64,000 bases of DNA. Origin: Tricholoma matsutake. Taxonomy: Eukaryota > Basidiomycota > Agaricomycetes > Agaricales > Tricholomataceae. The translations under genes were made by a program, and so were the position numbers. This document shows, one piece after another, positions 1 through 11,514 of this stretch. The stretch is taken from positions 4,154,001 through 4,218,000 of the forward strand of contig AP026550.1 of the NCBI GenBank assembly GCA_026075535.2, written 5' to 3'. Position 1 is the first letter of the stretch. Every line of letters begins with the position of its first letter. Below the pieces are notes generated by a model. That model was given only the letters and a program-made list of their open reading frames with translations. It did not search any database and had not been told where the DNA came from.

Positions 1-3000
1 TCCAATGCCTATACCACCATAAATGGTAATGGCACCATCATACCACCGATGCTGCTTATACAATGCATCGAAAGACGTGAACACACTCCCACAAGGGATC
101 CTCACCGCCGACTGCCTGCACAGGCATATATGGGCGCGGCCTCTACCTCTCGTTCGGTTTATGCCGAATATCAGCAAGCTCGAGACACCCTCAAGCAAAT
201 GCAACTTCCACGCAGCGTGAAAAATCTGCAACTGCTGGAAGAGCACCTGACGGTGTGAGAAGGAAAGAGAAGAAGGATAGAACCAGAACCCGAGTCTAGG
301 ATCGAGGAGGTAGAAGACGATACCGTCTCCCTCGGATCTGAACCTCCGGTGTCTGATGAGGAAGTGTGGAAAGCCGTCGACGAAATGCTCATCGATGAAC
401 CCCTTGATACAGGGGCGTATGATGACAGGTCAGTCCTTTTCCCTGCCACAAGCACTAAGATTAATATTCCTATGAATACAGCGAACTTTTCATGTGAAAT
501 TTTACCGCTATTAAATGTATCATGGAATTATTTAGATCTTAATATATGTGCTATGTGTGCAAAGGGAGATTGTAAGAAAGGTGCCGACTGGATCATGGAT
601 TCAGGCACATCAAAACACTTCACTGGTGAAATAAAAGATTTCGCTTCTTACGAGCCTTTACTGAGAAAGGACTCTACCTTGGTCCAAACGGCCACTGGTA
701 CTACTCATATAGTAGGAAAAGGAGCAGTCTTCATTAAACACCAGCTAGTATGTCATGGGAAGTCAGAGATGCGTGAAACGTGGTTATACCCTGTCTACTA
801 CATACCCGACATTAATACTCAATTGATGTCAATGGGGGTCTTTTTACAAGACGGAAGTGATGTGCGTGGTTCCTCCACACACATTTCATTTATCGAGCAT
901 GGAAACCCGATCATGCATTGTGTCCCTCTAAGGAGGAAAGACACGATCTATTGGGCTCGGACTCATATATTGAGCACCAAAAAGGTTAATGTCGCGACTA
1001 TTTATGTCGCTGACTACTTGACTTGGCATAGGCAACTTGGACACCCATCCAAAGAGGCGCTAGGGAAAATGCCTAAAAGCACCATAAAATTCCCAAGGAA
1101 TTTAATTATTCCTAAAGACAAAATTATATGTCCAGAGTGTGCAGAAGGGAAAATGACCTCAAAATCTTTTCCCGAGTCAGACTCATGAGCTGACAAATCC
1201 TTTGAATTAATACATTCCGACCTAAAGGAACTCCCGGTACTATCGTACCACAAACATAAATACTTCATTGTATTTCTGGATGACAAAACGTCACATATTT
1301 GGGTCCAATGTCTCAGAAAGAAATCTGATGCTGCTGCAGCGATTAGACAATTTCAAGCGATGGCTAAAACCCAATATGGCGCTACAATCAAGTGCTGGCG
1401 TGTCGATCCAGGGGGGGAGTTCAAGGATCGTGAGCTACAAAAAACAGCTCAAGGACTTAGGCATCAAAATAGAGATGTCTGCACCCCATGTTCATCAACA
1501 GAACGGGCGCGCAGAGTGCGCCATAAGGACAATAATGGAAAAGTCGCAAACCTTGCGATTCACCGCTTGTCTACCACAATCATGGTGGGAATTTTGCATA
1601 GAACATGCAACACATTTATACAACCGAACCCCAATAAGGCGCCTGAAATGGCTGACACCTTTTGAGGACCTGACAAAGGTCCGCCCAGATCTAAACAATC
1701 TGAAGGTCTTTGGTTGCGGTGCTTATGTCTATCTACCAAAGGAAAGATGTCCAACAACATTATCTCCTCGATCGGAGTTAATGACGTACCTTGGAGTAGA
1801 AGATGGCATTAAAGCATATCGTTTCATGCGACAAAATGGCGCAATATTCATTGGTGCCATGGCACTATTTGATGAAACGATGTTCCCATGCTGTCCCGGA
1901 GCTAAAACTCCTGCCAAGACAGACCTTGGTGATTTTCCACCTCCAGAACCAGAAGATGACGACCACTCATCTGGAACGGATGGCAATGACCCTATACCGC
2001 CACAAAATCCGCCCCTTCCTCCATCATCAGAAGATGATGATGATGATTTACCAAGTGAGCAAAAGGCGCATGACGATGCGACTAACGCTCCTCCTCTGCC
2101 GCCTCCAGTTAACACTGAGGACTTTCGTCCAAGACGTGAAGATCAACAGGAATGGCAGCAATTGCCCTGTCGATCAGGCAGGCGGAGGAAAATCCCAAAC
2201 TGTCCCGGCAATACCTATGGAGAACAGCGACTCCCCTCTGACATAGAGAGAGACATTGCGCGTGATCGATATTGGAAGAAGTCTGTGGGTCAAGATTCGG
2301 ATCATAACTGAATACAACCACGACCTCAACAGCAAGAACCGGTTGCTGGACCGAGTTCAGCACCCCACGAGAGTGTGCCTGATTCCAATAATCAAGAACA
2401 TGATTACCCAATGGGGGAACTGGACGAAGCAGGTTATATTAAAAAGATAACCAAGGAAGGTGGAGATAAGCTTATCCGCTGGCTGTTATCAAAAGCAGTC
2501 ACACCATCAAGCGGAAAAGGCCTAGTTCCAAACCAATTTTGCGATATTGCGCGCCTACCCCGGCAGCAGCAACTTGAGTGGAAACAGGCTTGTCATGAAG
2601 AGTTAGAGGCTCTTCGCAAGCGACAAGTCTATGATATCATCGATCTTCCACATGATCAGAAAACGATCAAAAATAGATGGGTTTTCTCCGTGAAATCGGA
2701 CGGAAGAAAACGAGCCAGACTCGTGGCCAAAGGCTTTTCACAAGTCGAAGGTGTTGACTTTGATGAAATTTTCTCACCAGTAGTCCGCTACGAGACCGTA
2801 TGCCTCATGTTTGCCCTTACGTCTCTAGAAGGCATGTATATGACCGGTCTAGATGTAAAAACTGCATTTTTATATGGCAAACTTGATGAGGAGATCTATA
2901 TGGATCAACCCGAGGGTTTCAGACTCGAGGGTAAAGAGCGCAAAGTAATGTGCTTACGCCGAGCATTGTATGGCCTTAAACAGGCTTCACTAGCATGGTG

Positions 3001-3789
3001 GAAAGAGCTAGAGGCATTTATGCGCACCATTGGGTTTGTGCGCGCCAGCTCCGATGCCGGCATCTTCATACACAAGGATCCTAAGACAGGCAGCATCATT
3101 ATTGCGCTAGTCTATGTTGACAATGGCTTGTTCATGGGCAAGAACAAGAAACTTGTGGATGAAAAGAAGAATGCTTGCCTGAAGCATTGGGAGTGCCGTA
3201 GTACTGAAAAAGTCACAGAATTCTTAGGCATGCGCGTCACCCAGACCGCTACAAAAGTCAAACTCGATCAAACAGAATATCTCGCCAAAGTGCTCGAGAG
3301 GTTCGAGATGACAAATGCCAAAGTTGCCCCCACTCCGCTCCCGACTGGCTACAAACCATCGGAGAACACAGCGATGCCAAATGTGGCGCTTAGATCGAAA
3401 TATCAGTCTGTGATCGGATCTTTATTGTATCTGATGCTTGGAACGCGACCTGATATCACTTATGCGGTAATCAAGATGTCGCAATTCTCGGCTAATCCTA
3501 GCCAAGAACATCTAGACAAAGCAATGTACATAATGCGCTATCTGGTGGGAACCCAGAAGTACAGTATAGTCTATGATGGAGAGAAATCCGAGGGGCTGCA
3601 GGCCTTCACAGATTCTGATTGGGCAGCTGACACTGTCAAACGCCGATCTACAATGGGTTACTTTGCTACTCTAGCGAGTGGCATTGTGTGCTGGCAGTCC
3701 TGTTTACAAAAAACTGTAGCACTGTCATCCACAGAAGCCGAATATATGGCTCTCTCCGACACTTGTCGGCAGATAGTGTGGATAGAGTC
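1..3789 (+). pseudogene. Copia gag-pol polyprotein, N-terminal and central parts (broken)
   Basis: The protease is marked by WIMDSGTSKHF near 590-630 and the GAG-pre-integrase by WHRQLGHPS near 1024-1050. The integrase follows with acidic residues in HSDLKE (about 1210) and VDPGGEF (about 1405) and the glutamate in NGRAECAIR (about 1503). A Pro/Asp-rich linker leads to the RT (2570-3330), which has the WVFSVKSDG, KTAFLYG and LYGLKQ motifs. RNase H begins with ALSSTEAEYMAL near 3720. Lesions: in-frame TGA at 1186-1188 and 2309-2311, a frameshift in the A-run near 1438-1443, and the RT box reads YVDN instead of YVDD (3113-3124). The reading stops at 3789, where a gypsy element has landed. The 5' part is missing because the window starts inside it. 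Confidence 0.9.
3785..3789. repeat. Target-site duplication (left), GAGTC
   Basis: The five bases GAGTC immediately left of the gypsy LTR recur at 9837-9841 immediately right of the other LTR. Five-base duplications are usual for Ty3/gypsy integrases. Confidence 0.92.
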
Positions 3790-4215
3790 TATAAGGGCAA
3801 CCTAAGCCTCTAGCAAAGGGAAATCCGAAGTTAAAATTATACTACATAATACAGGCATTGGGGGCGCACCTAGCAAAGGGAAATCCGAAGAGAAAACTCT
3901 AAGGATCCCCTTGCTGATGCCCAGTATATGTGAAGACGACAAAAATCAAATATAACCTAAAAATAGAAAAAGGCGGAGATAGGCGGATCAAGGCCGCCAA
4001 ATGACATCATACCAAGGGGTATGTGTCGGAAGGGGTACTCCGCCTCTAAATATAAAAGTGTCAACATATACAAACATGATAGCAAGGGAAAATTAGTAAT
4101 AAAATCCGGAAAAATCATAGAAAATGAAGAATAGAAGGAAATGAGGTGGGGAAAAATATGGGACGAACATAAAAAATAGGAAAAACACACAGGGCACCCC
4201 CTTAGTCCCCTTACA
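3790..4215 (-). repeat. 3' LTR of gypsy element 1
   Basis: This 426-bp repeat is identical to 9411-9836 except for one base at 3999. On the element's strand it starts TGTAAGGGG and ends CCCTTATA, an imperfect inverted terminus of TG...TA rather than TG...CA. Confidence 0.95.
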
Positions 4216-4226
4216 TCACCCCCTCT

Positions 4227-7200
4227 CTAAGATGCATCGCCCCGATGCATTCGAAATCGTATACGACCAAAGTCCATGACTTGAATGCGACGCGGTGCAG
4301 CAGTGTGCCGTCGGTGGAATTCCTTGATTAACCGAGGGGCATTTACGTCAGACTCTTCGACCCATGAGTTCTCCTCATACCCATAACCCTTCCAATGTAC
4401 CAAATACTGGAGTTTTCCTCGACGCAAACAGCTGTCCAAGATTGACTCGACTTCATATTGGGGTTCTCCCTCGATCACTGTAGGTGGTGGTGGTGGGTGT
4501 GAATGGCGTCCCGGGAACGGATCTGGGGGAGCTGGAAGCAATTTGATGACATGGAAGACGGGATGGAGTCTGGACATGGAGGCTGGGAGGCGTAGACGAT
4601 AGGCATGTGTTCCAATGCACTTGACAATGGGGAAAGGTCCCAAGAAGCGATGAGTGAGTTTCTTGGATGGACGTGTAGTGGAGATGTCACTGGAGTCAAG
4701 ATAAACTCGATCACCAACCTTGTACTGAGGGGTTGGGGAGTGGCGCTGGTTGTAAAATCGCGCCATGTCGTCCTTCGCCTTTGCTAAGGCTGCCCTTGCC
4801 TCCTCCAAGCTATCCCTCATGCGTTCTGTGAACTCATTCACTGTCTCGATGTGTGAGGGAGTTTGGCGAGGTTCAAATCCCATGCGTGGATGTCGTCCAG
4901 TGTCTAAGAGGAAAGGGGTCTGTTGAGTGGAAGCATGGACATGGTTGTTGTATCCGAACTCGGCCAAAGGAAGGAGATCATCCCAATCGTCCTGGCGTTC
5001 ATTGACAAAGAGGCGGATGTACTGCTCCAGTTCCTGGTTGACTCGCTCCGTCTGGCCATCAGTTTGTGGGTGATAAGCAGTTGAAGCGAGGAGTTTGATC
5101 CCCAGGAGTCGGTACAGCTCACGAGTGAACTCTGCCATGAACTGAGGGCCACGATCCGAGAGGAAGGCACCAGGAAGTCCATGTAACTTCCACACGTGGT
5201 GGAGGTAGAGTCGAGCGGCACCTAGGGCACTGACAGTGGTGTGAGTGGGGATGAAGTGAGCGCGTTTTCCCACTGAGTCAACTGTGCACATCACCGCATC
5301 AAACCCGTTTGACTCTGGCAATTCCACCACAAAGTCAACGCTGACGACATCCCAACGACTCTCTGGAACAGGAAGAGGGTGTAGCTCACCAATAGGCTTG
5401 CGACGAGGGACCTTGGTGCATAAGCAAAGGTCACAAGTGCGACAATACTGACCAATGAGCCGTGACATTTGTGGCCACCAATAGTTCCGTGAGGTGAGCT
5501 CCAAGGTCTTCCAGCGTCCGGGGTGGCCAGCAATCTGTGAGTCATGGTGTTGGGATATGATGCGCCGGCGAAGGTCTGGGTCATTGGGAACATAGATGCG
5601 ATCCCTGAAATACAACAAGTCCTCCTTTTCAGCCCACTCTGCCGCACGTAAGGAAAGGGTCGATCCCTTCCTCAGTTCTTTAACAGCTCGGGCGACAACA
5701 TCCTCATGTAAACCGCTACGGTTTGCGCGACGAATGTCACGTAGAATGTCCCGCTCCTCGCCCTGGGGTACGATGCCTTCCAGTGCCCGAATGGTGAACA
5801 GGTCTGGCTGCAACAGCACAATGTTTTGGTTGTCACCGCTGCCATCCCCATGGTCTGCACGTCGGGATAGGGCATCGGTCTTCCCCATGCTGCGACCCGG
5901 ACGGTGGTGCAAGGAGAAGTCAAATCTAGATAGATACAGGGACCAACGAGCTTGACGACGGTTCAATTTCTTGGCCGTCATGAAGTACTCGAGGTTCTTG
6001 TGATCCGTCCAAATTTCCACCTTGTGTTGGGCACCCTCGAGGAAGTGTCACCACTCCTCAAGCGCACGCATTATCGCCAACATCTCCTTGTCATGGATCT
6101 CGTAGTTTCTCTCTACAGCACTAAGGCTTTTGGAGTAGAACGCAACAGGATGCCACTTCTGGTCCTCCGGAGACTGCTGAGACAACACAGCGCCCATCGC
6201 AAAGTCAGAACTGTCGGCTTCTACACGAAAAGGACGCGAATCGTCAGCAAAGGTAAGGATCGGAGCGGAAGTGACCATCTCCTTAAGCTTTTCGAATGCC
6301 TCCTGTTGTGCATTATCCCACCTCCATGCCTCCTTTCCTGTCAAGTCGAACAGCGGTCGTGCATGATGTGAGAAATCCTTGATAAAACGCCGATAAAAAT
6401 TGATGAAGCCCAGGAAAGACTGCACCTCCTTCTTGTTCGTGGGCGTAGGCCAAGCTGTGACCCCATTTACCTTGATAGGATCCATCTCCACTTGACCCTC
6501 CGAGATAATCAGGCCGAGGTACTCGATCTTGGTCCTTTCGAACTCGCATTTGTCCTGACAAAGGTAGAGTTTGTACCGTCGAAGTCGCTCTAGGATGAGG
6601 CGCGTGATGCGACGGTGCTCTTCAACCGTGCGAGTGAAGATGAGGATGTCGTCGAGATAGATGCAGACAACGCCTTCGAGGATGAGGTCATGGAAGATGT
6701 CGTTCATCATGGTCTGAAAGGTGGCAGGGCTATTAGTAAGGCCAAAGAACATGACAAGCGGTTCAAAAAGACCACGGTTGGTACGAAAGGCTGCCTTCCA
6801 CTCATCTCCCTCCTTTATCCTCACATTATTATAGCCCCAACGGACATCGAGCTTGGTGAAGTATCGGGCTCCACGGAGCTGGTTTACGAGTTCGGAGATG
6901 AGGGGTAGTGGGTAGCGATTTTTGACCGTGATGTTGTTGAGTCTTCTGTAGTCTTGAACCGGTCGAAGTGAGCCATCCTTCTTCTTGACAAAGAAAAAGG
7001 GAGAGGCCATGGGTGACTTCGATGGTCGAATACGTCCAGAGGCCAGGTGCTCGTCGATGAACTGGTCAAGCTGCCGTTGTTCCTCCGGAGAGAGAGGATA
7101 GACCTTGCAGGATGAAGGGGTTGCGCCGGGGGTGAGTTCGATCGCGTGATCCCATGGCTTACGCGCAGGAAGAGAGTCGAATGACTCCTTGGAGAACACG

Positions 7201-8129
7201 TCTTCAAACTCATGGAGATGAGGGAGTAAGGAGTTAGTAGAGGATTTAGCAGTGTTGTTTTTGTGGAAGGCCTCGGCGAGGCGTTGGGATATGTTTGATG
7301 TGGCACACACCTCATGCGACGAGCGAATCGCAGTGTAGAAGATCCGATCACCCTCCTCCACTTCCTCTGGGTCCTCATCATCATCATCCGAGTCCGGCAT
7401 TAGATCAGGAACCCCTTCCAATTCCACTTCAGGTATAGGCAGGGGTCCAGCACGACACTTCTGAGTTCGTCGTATTGCCGCCTTCTGTCCACGACGTTCT
7501 TGCCTGGCTTCTGTGAAACACGTCCGACAGCGGGATGGACATCGGCTCATGGTAACCTCCCCAGTGCGCCAGTCGACCTCTGGGTTATGGTCTCGAAGCC
7601 ATGGATATCCCAAAATCGCCTTTTGCTTTCCTAATTGAGTGACAGCAAAAAGGGCACGCTCACTATGATCTTTGTAACGGAGAACCAGGTCTGCAACCTC
7701 TCGGATGGCACCAGCTTCATTTGGGGATCCATCCACGTTATATACAGGTATCGGACGTGAGAGTGAGCGAGTATTTAGACGATGTTGTTGTACCAGATGG
7801 GAATCGATGAAGAGACCAGTCGCACCAGAGTCCAGGAGCGCAGAAACACCGAGTATCTGTCCAGTGTCGGTCGTCTGCAGTTCGATGGCTAGGTTTAAGG
7901 AATGTGCAGAGGGAGTGGATGCCACAATATACTTGCGTGGTAGTTTACGCTCCCATGATTTAATTTTGGGACGTGGAGTAGAAGGAGAGATGGGGAGAGC
8001 AGGTACGTCTTTAGCCAACTTCGAAGGGTCAGAGAGGGGAGCAGTCACAGAAATGGATTCATTCTCCAGGGATTCAACTGACAAGACTTCAAAGCGGTTA
8101 TGGACAGGCAGTGAGGGCGTACGATTCAC
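4227..8129 (-). pseudogene. Gypsy element 1 Pol: protease, RT, RNase H, integrase, chromodomain (one premature TGA)
   Basis: Pol is open from 8129 (and further upstream in the -1 frame relative to gag) to a TGA at 6050-6048, then continues in the same frame to 4227. Domains in order: aspartic protease with LLDSGATGLFI; RT with KLDVRWGYNNVR and the catalytic YLDD box; RNase H with EADSSDFAMGAVLSQ and the YEIHDKEMLAI motif; integrase with the HHCC zinc module and the acidic residues in LSDRGPQF and the HPQTDGQTER stretch; and a C-terminal chromodomain with LVHWKGYGYEENSWVEE. The stop falls just after LEEW within RNase H, where related elements usually have Arg. Apart from the stop no catalytic residue is lost. 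Confidence 0.93.
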
Positions 8130-9244
8130 TCGCTGCGAATAGGAAAATCCTGCTCCTCTACAACTTCCAGCTTAACCTCCTCTGCAACTTGATCCTTCGC
8201 TTCCTCAACATCTACAAGTGCCAACAGATCTTGCAGGAGTTCGTCTTGTCCCTCGGGGGTGAGCATGCGGATATCCTGACGATGGGGACACGCTCCAGCC
8301 CTGTGTCCAGGTTCCCCACAACGGTAGCAGAGATCCAACTTATGTGCACGGCTGCGGGCTGCATCAACATCCATTGGTACTGGGATATTGACGGCTGGTG
8401 TGGGAGTTTGACGAGCAGGAATGGGGTTAGGGCGGGGGAGGCTTCGATTGAAGGTGTAGGGTGTATGAGTGGTAGTTGGAGCACGGAATGCAGCATTAAA
8501 CGCCGCATTTGTGAGTCGGTTCTCGTCACAGAGTGAAGCAGCTTCATACCAAGCAAGGATATCATCGTCCGCTGGGCGCCCTTCCAACATCTGTGCAATC
8601 TGGTCCTGAATTTCTCAGTTGAGCCCCCGTCGGAACTTCACCACCACTGGTAACCCACTCCCATACCCTGCCATGTCCACCAAATCCTTGAACTCATCGA
8701 TATAGTCGTCCACGGATCGACGTCCCTGGTGGTAAGTGGATGACTCAAGTCGTGTCACTGCTCGGTGGCGTTCATTGAGGGGGCAGAAGTGGCGTACGAA
8801 CTCAGCTCGAAAGTCACCCCAAGTGGAGAAAGGTAGAGAACCGAGTTCTTTAGTTTGACGTAGGATACGGTCCACATAGAGATAGGCGCGTTCAGATTTC
8901 ATGTATGTGAAGGCCCAATAAATTTTTGCAGCCTCATCGACGAATTGATGCGACTGGAGACTAATGTATAACTCACAGGAATTAAGGAATGCACGTCCCT
9001 GCACACGTGCACCATTAAATTCGGCGGGGGGGGACGGTTTGATCTGGGCACGTTCCTTAGTGGACGCGTTTGGCAAAACATCGTTGTTGGGTGCGCTTGG
9101 AGTCGTGAAGGGGGAACTATTAGTCGTAGGGTTAGCCTGGAGGGTCCTAACGAAGTTTTCAATCATAGATTTAAGCGAGTCAATTTGCGCGCGCATTCCG
9201 GAAACGTCGCTTTCAAGCGCGTCGAAGCGTTCTGATGCGTCCAT
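8126..9244 (-). pseudogene. Gypsy element 1 Gag (one premature TGA)
   Basis: It starts at the ATG at 9244 with a predicted coiled coil, followed by the retrotransposon capsid domain (IYWAFTYMKSERAYLYVD and the FRAEFVRHF motif). A TGA at 8617-8615 interrupts the end of the capsid region, and the same frame continues to 8126 with a CCHC zinc knuckle CYRCGEPGHRAGAC. Related Gags probably read Arg (CGA) at the stop, so this looks like a CpG transition. Gag ends in a TGA at 8128-8126 where pol overlaps in the -1 frame. Confidence 0.88.
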
Positions 9245-9410
9245 GTCGCTAGGGAGCGCGTTTGGCGAAAATGGCGGCGCAATAAAGGCGAGAGTATCTG
9301 GAACGGTGTGTAGGGACTCTGTGGAGCTTTGGGAATCGTCGTCCAGTCCGTACCTGCCTATTTTGGGCAGCGCGTTCGCGATTTTCGGGCCTTAGGGGAG
9401 AGTTTTCTAC

Positions 9411-9836
9411 TATAAGGGCAACCTAAGCCTCTAGCAAAGGGAAATCCGAAGTTAAAATTATACTACATAATACAGGCATTGGGGGCGCACCTAGCAAAGG
9501 GAAATCCGAAGAGAAAACTCTAAGGATCCCCTTGCTGATGCCCAGTATATGTGAAGACGACAAAAATCAAATATAACCTAAAAATAGAAAAAGGCGGAGA
9601 TAGGCGGATCAAGGCCGCCGAATGACATCATACCAAGGGGTATGTGTCGGAAGGGGTACTCCGCCTCTAAATATAAAAGTGTCAACATATACAAACATGA
9701 TAGCAAGGGAAAATTAGTAATAAAATCCGGAAAAATCATAGAAAATGAAGAATAGAAGGAAATGAGGTGGGGAAAAATATGGGACGAACATAAAAAATAG
9801 GAAAAACACACAGGGCACCCCCTTAGTCCCCTTACA
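9411..9836 (-). repeat. 5' LTR of gypsy element 1
   Basis: This is the 426-bp partner of 3790-4215 with one mismatch at 9620. It lies upstream of gag on the minus strand, so it carries the element's promoter. Confidence 0.95.
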
Positions 9837-9841
9837 GAGTC
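9837..9841. repeat. Target-site duplication (right), GAGTC
   Basis: This is the right-hand copy of the five bases found at 3785-3789. The copia coding sequence resumes here without loss. Confidence 0.92.
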
Positions 9842-10121
9842 CTTATTCCAGGAACTTGGATATACACTGAAGCACGTACCAATCTGCGCTGATAATCAGG
9901 GATCCATCTTTATTGGATCAAATCCAGTTCAGGAAAGAAGGACCAAACATATAGACATTCGCTACCACTACACCCGCGAATGCATAGAAAATGACAAAGT
10001 CACAGTCATTTTCATTCCTGGAAGTGATAATCCGGCTGACATGTTCACAAAGAACCTTGGCGCCGTCCTATTCAGGAAATTTAGAGACTCTCTCGGAATT
10101 ACTTTCGAGATTCAAACTTAG
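9837..10121 (+). pseudogene. Copia RNase H, C-terminal part (downstream of the gypsy insertion)
   Basis: After the right target duplication the copia frame resumes with LFQELGYTLKHVPICADNQG and ends with the typical KHIDIRYHY and NPADMFTK motifs and a TAG at 10119-10121. It is the missing C-terminal piece of the RNase H interrupted at 3789. It has no start of its own and cannot be expressed as a separate gene. Confidence 0.92.
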
Positions 10122-10153
10122 CTGCTTAGAGCGCTGTACAGTTTGAGGGGGGG

Positions 10154-10437
10154 TGTTGAAATTAATCCCAGTGATGCATGCTGTATACATGAGGCAATAC
10201 ATGCAGCATACACATGTTACTGCGCTTACTGTGCATACATGCGGTAAACACATTCCTGAGTCATGTGACGTCCTTATTATTATGTATATAAGGAGAACCT
10301 GTACCGTAGTAGGAATACAGTGTTCTTACCTCTGCTAACCCTAGCTGTAAGTCTAAGTAAACCCCAGGTAGGTTGTAAGGAACATGTTGTCTCTTCCACT
10401 GTGCAGCGTATATAGTCTGCTCCAACAAGCCATACCG
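10154..10437 (+). repeat. Copia 3' LTR
   Basis: The LTR starts TGTTGAAAT directly after a G-rich polypurine tract. The proposed end at 10437 is inferred from the inverted terminus TGTTG...CAACA. A TATA-like ATGTATATAAGG lies near 10280. The partner LTR is outside the window, so the right border is not proven. Confidence 0.65.
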
Positions 10438-10532
10438 CACCTCACTATCGAAGAAGATCTTTGTCTATCCCATTGATTTGTCACTACTCTACTATACCAT
10501 GATTACACATTTTGTAGAATGATTTTACTGAC

Positions 10533-10770
10533 TTGAGTACTGAAAGACCAGTTGAGACTGGTACTCAAACCGATCTTAACTGGTTTCAACCAGTCAGTAG
10601 TAAAGACCAGTTTAAATCAGTTGAGGTACAGCAACTGGACCATTATGAACCGGTTGTATGCAGTTCAGTCCAGTTGCCCAGAAAAGAGTCTGCAGTTGCA
10701 ACTGGTTGTGGTTGCAGTTGCACCTAATTGAGGTCCAAAAACTGGACCAAACCAGACCTTAAAACACTAG
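10533..10770. repeat. Degenerate CAGTT/AACTG-rich repeat tract
   Basis: About 240 bp densely packed with variants of ACCAGTT, AACTGGT and CAGTTG in both orientations, at irregular spacing. It has no convincing reading frame and is unlike the sequence on either side. It lies between the copia LTR and a gypsy remnant. I do not recognise the family. Confidence 0.6.
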
Positions 10771-10789
10771 CCCAGCAGAAGTGTCACAC

Positions 10790-11282
10790 AAACTCTGCTC
10801 AAAAGTCACCCCAAGTGGAGAAAAGGAGGGAACCAAGTTCTTTGGTTTGGCACAGAATATGGTCGATGTAGAGATAGTCACACTCAGATTTCATGTATGT
10901 AAAGGCCCAATAAATTTTTTCAAGGTTGTCCATGAATTGACTTGACTGGAGGCTGATGTATAAATCACATGAGTTGAGGGATGTTGGGTGTGGAACCCAT
11001 CTGTAGGGTCCTAACAAAGGTTTTGATGGTAGATCTTAAGTGAGTCAATCTGCATGCATATTCTGGCAATGTCGCCTTCAAGTGCATTGATGCACTCCAG
11101 GGCATCCATGGTACAAGGCAGTGGGTTCAACAAAAATGAGTGTGTGCTCAAAGTGGGGTGTCAGGAACAGTGTGTAGCGAGTCTGTCAAGCTCTGGGAGG
11201 CATCATCAACTCTGTACCTACCTATCTTGACAGTATGTTTGTAATTCTGAGCCTTAGGAGAGAGGTTTCTACTGTAAGGGCA
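10790..11282 (-). mobile_element. Decayed remnant of the gypsy element 1 family (gag and LTR junction)
   Basis: This stretch aligns by eye with 8800-9420 of element 1: the Gag capsid sequence IYWAFTYMKSE is still readable and the remnant ends at the gag leader/LTR boundary (TACTGTAAGGGCA). An internal block of Gag is deleted near 10990. Almost every CpG of the intact copy is TpG or CpA here, as in ctcgaa to ctcaaa and accgag to accaag. Confidence 0.88.
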
Positions 11283-11514
11283 AGAATCTGAAATTACTTA
11301 CATAAACATTATATAAGTTGAAATAGATATCATGTGATGACTGTGCCCCTCGGAGGTTCAGAGATTCCCCAAGATTCATTTTTCGTGCCATCATGATACT
11401 TCTCGAGGTATGAATATGCCATGCCTCGTATATTCAGCTGAATATACTGCCTTTCAGTCTCACAACTACATCATACAAACCACTCTAGCTGAGAAAATTA
11501 GCAAGTAAGCCTTC

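Larger units (their letters stand above)
3790..9836 (-). mobile_element. Ty3/gypsy chromovirus, recent full-length insertion (element 1)
   Basis: A complete LTR retrotransposon on the minus strand: 426-bp LTRs at both ends, gag, pol with a C-terminal chromodomain, and a purine-rich tract (4216-4230) next to the 3' LTR. It sits inside the RNase H coding region of the copia element and is flanked by GAGTC duplications. The LTRs differ only at 3999/9620 (A versus G), so the insertion is very recent. Despite this, gag and pol each carry one in-frame TGA. I did not recognise a clear tRNA primer site. Confidence 0.95.
1..10437 (+). mobile_element. Ty1/copia retrotransposon, 5' end outside window, split by a nested gypsy element
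   Basis: Internal copia sequence runs from the window start to 3789 and resumes at 9837, ending in a 3' LTR. The order is the copia one: protease, GAG-pre-integrase, integrase, reverse transcriptase, RNase H. The reading frame is broken by two in-frame TGA codons, one frameshift and the 6-kb insertion, so the copy is dead. A purine tract (10145-10153) precedes the LTR. The 5' LTR and the start of gag lie outside the window. Confidence 0.93.

Noticed and set aside
3957..4190. A 77-codon frame in both LTRs of gypsy element 1
   Set aside because: It is identical in the two LTRs simply because the LTRs are copies; it has no motif and is AT-rich LTR sequence.
4605..4787. Short plus-strand frames inside the gypsy element
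   Set aside because: They lie opposite the chromodomain and integrase coding strand, which is clearly the real one.
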